Shown one piece after another: positions 34,901 to 39,796 of a stretch of 39,796 nucleotides of DNA. The DNA lies in contig JAHDVX010000009.1 of NCBI GenBank assembly GCA_023382455.1, forward strand, positions 80,701 to 120,496, read 5' to 3'. This DNA is from Flavobacteriales bacterium. Its GTDB lineage: Bacteria; Bacteroidota; Bacteroidia; Flavobacteriales_F; PHOS-HE28. The notes under the pieces were generated by a model, which did not search any database, was not told where the DNA came from, and saw only the letters and a program-made list of their open reading frames with translations. Numbering within the stretch: the first letter of the stretch is position 1; each line of letters opens with the position of its first letter. The translations under genes were made by a program, and so were the position numbers.

Positions 34901-35000
34901 TGGTGGCTTGGACTTGTCCGGTGCCCAGCCAGGCCATGGCGAGGAGGAGATAGAGGCGTGCACGAAGTCCTTGCGGAAGCTTTGCGTAGCGAGGGGTCAT
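31983..35000 (-). CDS. Large T9SS-secreted protein with three beta-sandwich repeats and a CUB domain
   Basis: This 1005-residue protein starts at the ATG at 35000; the frame's earlier TTG at 35006 is less likely. Order: signal peptide (about 10-32); three tandem domains of about 135 residues (about 33-165, 172-305, 312-445), two introduced by PPANDNPC linkers; a CUB-like domain (451-553, GGMFYDSGGPSGNYSNNENF ... SFDDLTIHDGNS); a beta domain (CVYLLQLHDSNGNGWGSSA); a WYFFSPQTAGTIGFTITP module; VELLSLEA...VQWATAIEQ; and a type A sorting domain (PSIFPNPAADELSVVF to the end). Many Cys and Asn/Thr residues fit an extracellular protein. The C-terminal half is paralogous to the 29828-31693 gene. Such mixes occur in Bacteroidetes adhesins and secreted enzymes; no catalytic domain is seen. 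Confidence 0.93.
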   Translation of the reverse strand: MTPRYAKLPQGLRARLYLLLAMAWLGTGQVQATTCAGAITLNPASLPITNQALVCGGTNDLNSTNVPGALCGTGDIDSYKNGNEALYTLTPTTTGLYNVNVTGQTWSSVQVWAGCPTSGGTCIYGDGNSAASTTITVTLNAGTQYYIWFDTWPSPASPCPGTFSIGPPPPPPANDNPCGATTLTANASCVYTSSTTVNATATTGVPAPGCASYNGGDVWFKVVVPPSGGLIFDTNTGVVTDGGMALYTAPACSGPFTLVTCDDDASANGLMPMITAAGLTPGSTVYVRFWEYSNDNPGTFSICAQTYTPPTPPANDNPCNATVAAVNSGTTCVTQTPGTVAGATASGLPATPCSGTPDNDVWFRFTATSTTHYISLNNVAGNTTDMYHAIYSGSCGSLTNIACSDADQSTVTGLTVGNTYWIRVYTYWTNSPAANTTFNLCITSPPPPPVCGGMFYDSGGPSGNYSNNENFTYVICPPAGQVAILIFSQFHTESFDDLTIHDGNSAAAPVIGTYSGTTLPPPIIASNPTGCLTVVFDSDGSVINPGWAAQVVCQTLPAGDCVYLLQLHDSNGNGWGSSAVRVRINGGAWTSHTVTGSDNFALIGVNMGDLIEIDYVASGPNQGQNSWTISKLGQFPYYSSPTPPTPGIAWSQVVTCGPPPHPPQDCLGGITICNSQSITHNSTDWGWTMDLNSGNQGCLSSEHMGTWYFFSPQTAGTIGFTITPASNDDYDFAVWGPFSSAQCPTGPPLRCSWNAPPSYEVGLGNGATDLSEDAWGDGWVKTIDALAGEVYVLYVDNWSTSGQAFTLSWQLSGGSSLDCTTLPVELLSLEAFARDPAIDVQWATAIEQQSSHFNVQRSADNVHFSTIGTMPAAGNSQFRTDYLFVDQHPFRGVNYYRLEQVDHDGTTMRTYTVAATLFQGSTNPSIFPNPAADELSVVFPEPVQAGTQLQVLDATGRVISSLQAATAPGLRTALVPLDGIAKGWYQLHILNPGGALLHHGVFLKQ

Positions 35001-35042
35001 CAACAAGGTTTTGGGGGGTGACCATCGGGGTTAATGGCCGCA

Positions 35043-35060
35043 AGCAAGTTAATACTTGCT
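35043..35060. repeat. Perfect small inverted repeat upstream of the 1005-residue T9SS gene
   Basis: AGCAAGT (35043-35049) and ACTTGCT (35054-35060) flank a TAAT loop. It lies about 43 bp upstream of the ATG at 35000 and 65 bp after the aminotransferase stop. It is AT-rich compared with its surroundings. It could be an operator or a weak terminator of the aminotransferase; there is no clear T tract. Confidence 0.5.
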
Positions 35061-35125
35061 AAAAGAATGACGCAGCCGGTTTCCCGGGTTGCCGGAAAAA
35101 TATTCACGATCCCGATGGGGCATCC

Positions 35126-36355
35126 TTATGCCTGCACGGCACCGCCGGCCTGTGCCTTGGCGGTTGTGCCGGCGTACTGCACCAGTGCCTGGCGCAGGCA
35201 CTCCACGGCCATGCGGAGCTTGTCCTGCTCCAGCACGTAGGCCAGGCGCACCTGCTTCTTGCCGGGTGCCGGATGGGCATAGAAGCCCGCTGCCGGGGCC
35301 ATCATCACCGTGTGGCCCTGGTGCTGGAATTCCTCCAGGAGCCAAACACAGAACTTCTCGGCATCATCGATGGGCAGCTCGGCCACGCAGTAGAAGGCGC
35401 CCTTCGGCATGGGGCAAAGGACTCCGGGAATGCTGTTGAGTCCCTCCACCAGGATGTTGCGGCGCTCGCGGTATTCGCGGTTCACCTCCTCGAAATAGGA
35501 CCGCGGCGCCTGCAGCGCGGCCTCGGAGGCGATCTGCCCGAAGGTGGGCGGGCTGAGGCGGGCCTGGGCGAACTTCAGGACGGCGGCCAGGAGCTCCTTG
35601 TTGCGGGTAACGAACGCGCCGATGCGCGCACCGCACATGCTGTAGCGCTTGCTCACGCTGTCCACCAGCACCACGTTCTGCTCAATGCCATCCAGTTCCA
35701 TGGCACTGATGTGGCGGGCGCCGTCGTAGCAGAATTCGCGGTACACCTCGTCGGCGAACAGGAAGAGGTCGTGCTTCTTCACGATGTCGCGGAGCGTTTC
35801 CAGTTCTTCCCGGCCATAGAGCACGCCGGTGGGGTTGCCGGGGTTGCAGATCAGGATGCCCTTGGTGCGCGGGGTGATGAGCTTCTCGAAGGCCTCGGCG
35901 GGCGGCAGGGCGAAGTTTTGCGCGATGGAGGTGGACAGGGGCACCACGGTGATGCCGGCCTGGATGGCGAAGGCATTGTAGTTGGTGTAGAACGGCTCCG
36001 GGATGATGATCTCATCCCCCGGGTTGAAGCACGCCATCAGGCCGAAGAACAGGGCCTCCGACCCGCCGGTGGTGATGATGATATCCTCGTGGGTGACGGG
36101 GATCTTGTGCTGTTGATAGTAGGCGGCAAGGCCTTTGCGGTAGCTTTCATTGCCCGCGCTGTGGCTGTATTCCACCACGTTCAGGTCGTTGTTGCGCACG
36201 GCCTCCAGCGCCACTTCCGGGCTGTAGATATCGGGTTGCCCGATGTTCAGGTGGAGCACTTCCACGCCGCGCTTGCGTGCGGCCTCGGCATAAGGGACCA
36301 GTTTCCGGATGGGGGATGCGGGCATCTGCTGCCCCTTGGAGGAGATGGATGGCAT
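35126..36355 (-). CDS. PLP-dependent class I/II aminotransferase
   Basis: This 409-residue cytoplasmic enzyme belongs to the aspartate-aminotransferase fold type I. Landmarks: the substrate strand LNIGQPDIYSPE near 36-47, TTGGSEALFFGLMA near 98-111, NPGNPTGVLY near 172-181, the PLP-contacting DEVYREF near 206, and the Schiff-base lysine in VDSVSKRYSMCGARIG near 235-250. The ATG at 36355 is chosen because the longer frame to 36544 adds 63 non-conserved residues. The amino-acid substrate cannot be predicted. It is a single gene with 274 bp upstream (36356-36629) in which I see no gene; GACCTTTG at 36373-36380 on the minus strand is a one-mismatch -7 box. Confidence 0.94.
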   Translation of the reverse strand: MPSISSKGQQMPASPIRKLVPYAEAARKRGVEVLHLNIGQPDIYSPEVALEAVRNNDLNVVEYSHSAGNESYRKGLAAYYQQHKIPVTHEDIIITTGGSEALFFGLMACFNPGDEIIIPEPFYTNYNAFAIQAGITVVPLSTSIAQNFALPPAEAFEKLITPRTKGILICNPGNPTGVLYGREELETLRDIVKKHDLFLFADEVYREFCYDGARHISAMELDGIEQNVVLVDSVSKRYSMCGARIGAFVTRNKELLAAVLKFAQARLSPPTFGQIASEAALQAPRSYFEEVNREYRERRNILVEGLNSIPGVLCPMPKGAFYCVAELPIDDAEKFCVWLLEEFQHQGHTVMMAPAAGFYAHPAPGKKQVRLAYVLEQDKLRMAVECLRQALVQYAGTTAKAQAGGAVQA

Positions 36356-36629
36356 GGCGCTGGAATAGGCGACAAAGGTCGGCGTTTTCCCGTGGTGGAC
36401 TGCACGGGAATACCGGGATGCTGGAAGAAACGATGGATGTACTGCGTTGGTGGACCAGCCTCCAAGTGGTTCGGGGAACAAGGAAAGGCCGCCCACATCA
36501 GGAACGGCCGGGCGCGGACGGTACGGCCTTGACCGTTCGGGCATGCCACCGAACGCCGACCGGCGATGGGCAACCGGCCCGGATGGATCTCAGGCCGTGG
36601 AGGCTGAACGAATAGGCTTGGGCAGGGCC

Positions 36630-36971
36630 TCAGTTCCCGGCCTTGGCGGCCTGCTGCATGGCCTTCCACCGGTCCAGCTGCTCGGGCGTGAGGATGGAGC
36701 CGTATGCACGGTTGCGAATGGCCTCCATTTCATTCCTGCGCCCTTCGCGCTCGGTCTCGTTCTTCATCGCCGCGATGTTGACCATCTGGGTCTCGTAGGC
36801 CAAGTTGATCGAGGCTGCTTTCTCGGCTTGGGTGGCGTCCAGGCCGAGTTCCCGGGTCACCAGCTCGGTCTGTTCTTTGGCCCTTTCCTGTGGCGTGGTT
36901 TGGGCGGCACGGTCCTGGGCCATTGCGGAAAGGCCGATCACGGCGGCGATGGTGACGAGCAGGGTTCTCAT
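36630..36971 (-). CDS. Small Spy/CpxP-like periplasmic protein
   Basis: This 113-residue protein has a signal peptide (MRTLLVTIAAVIGLSAMAQ). The mature part is nearly all charged helix, with two LTxxQ-like motifs: LGLDATQAEK near 45-54 and SILTPEQLDRWKAM near 93-106. This arrangement recalls the Spy/CpxP periplasmic chaperone and stress-sensor family, though identity is weak. I chose the ATG at 36971; the longer frame uses a TTG two codons upstream. A TTAAATTG sequence close upstream is a degenerate -7 box. It is a single gene, divergent from carB. Confidence 0.8.
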   Translation of the reverse strand: MRTLLVTIAAVIGLSAMAQDRAAQTTPQERAKEQTELVTRELGLDATQAEKAASINLAYETQMVNIAAMKNETEREGRRNEMEAIRNRAYGSILTPEQLDRWKAMQQAAKAGN

Positions 36972-37238
36972 GGTCAATCTGGTTGGGGCGGCAATTTAAC
37001 GGGGAGAAGACGTACGGGAAGGGCGGAAGGTTGGCCGGAGGCTCCGGAGCCGTGAAATCCGGGGAATGGCGCACCCATCCAAGCGGATGGCCGGGAGCCG
37101 GTCTTCGAGGCCCCCCGTTGGTCACGGTCTGGTGCGTCCAGTGGCGCGGATCGGCGGCCAGGGCGGTCCGTCACCGGCCACTTCCCAACAATTGGGCGCC
37201 CTTTTCCACATTCCGCCTTCCGCCGCACCGCCGGGAGG

Positions 37239-37246
37239 TAGCTTTG
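37239..37246 (+). promoter_or_regulatory. Probable -7 box for carB
   Basis: TAGCTTTG matches TAnnTTTG exactly, 21 bp before the carB ATG. The -33 position has TTC instead of TTG. The 296-bp gap (36972-37267) holds no gene that I can support; it also contains the 12-bp palindrome GGCTCCGGAGCC at 37040-37051. Confidence 0.55.
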
Positions 37247-37267
37247 CGGCCCGGAACCCTTCCGGAC

Positions 37268-39796
<2,529 letters not shown>

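Noticed and set aside
33100-35000. Repetitive GC-rich sequence suggesting a repeat array or CRISPR
   Set aside because: The similarity comes from coding repeats: three beta-sandwich domains and Pro linkers. There are no constant direct repeats with equal spacers.
35273-36532. 419-codon open frame on the plus strand
   Set aside because: Antisense of the aminotransferase, whose PLP lysine and substrate motifs are clear.

Overview
The window looks like chromosome from a GC-rich member of the Bacteroidetes, probably Flavobacteriales or a close relative. Evidence: two proteins with type IX secretion (T9SS) type A sorting C-termini; N-terminal leaders of the 'LDVSSxTKGLLxPRM' kind common on Bacteroidetes surface proteins; several promoters matching the Bacteroidetes sigma-A consensus (TTG, 19-21 bp, TAnnTTTG); few Shine-Dalgarno sites; and the gene order rsfS-ftsH-cdsA-psd. 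No phage, transposase, CRISPR array, rRNA or tRNA was seen.

Layout. (1) 1-2465, minus: a secreted right-handed beta-helix protein, cut by the left edge. (2) 2585-15535, plus: a surface-polysaccharide locus. It holds a GT4 glycosyltransferase, an NAD-dependent epimerase, a WecG/TagA-type GT26 transferase, a polyprenyl-phosphate sugar transferase, wecB (UDP-GlcNAc 2-epimerase), an alpha/alpha-toroid protein, and a tight run encoding an amino-acid-type adenylating enzyme, an acyl carrier protein, a GNAT acyltransferase, an AAC(3)-like acyltransferase, a polysaccharide-deacetylase-like protein and a FemAB-like transferase. rpsT (own promoter and terminator) and radC sit inside this locus. (3) 15532-17389, plus: upp, a small membrane protein and a YjjG-like HAD phosphatase, coupled to the end of the run. 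(4) 17350-21804, minus: rsfS-ftsH-cdsA-psd-lipoprotein operon. (5) 21880-22941, plus: birA and rpmH. (6) 23078-29603, minus: three tandem paralogous surface proteins of unknown function. (7) 29828-35000, minus: two paralogous T9SS-secreted multidomain proteins. (8) 35126-36971, minus: a class I aminotransferase and a small Spy/CpxP-like periplasmic protein. (9) 37268 to the right edge, plus: carB, truncated.

How it fits together. WecB supplies UDP-ManNAc, the natural type of donor for a GT26 enzyme acting on a lipid-linked sugar started by the polyprenyl-phosphate transferase. The adenylation/ACP/acyltransferase run would then add an activated, probably amino-acid-derived, acyl group to an amino sugar of that glycan. 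This decoration cassette is the best candidate for an undescribed system; its substrate is inferred from motifs and gene order only. The second candidate is the three-gene tandem of tail-fibre-like surface proteins.
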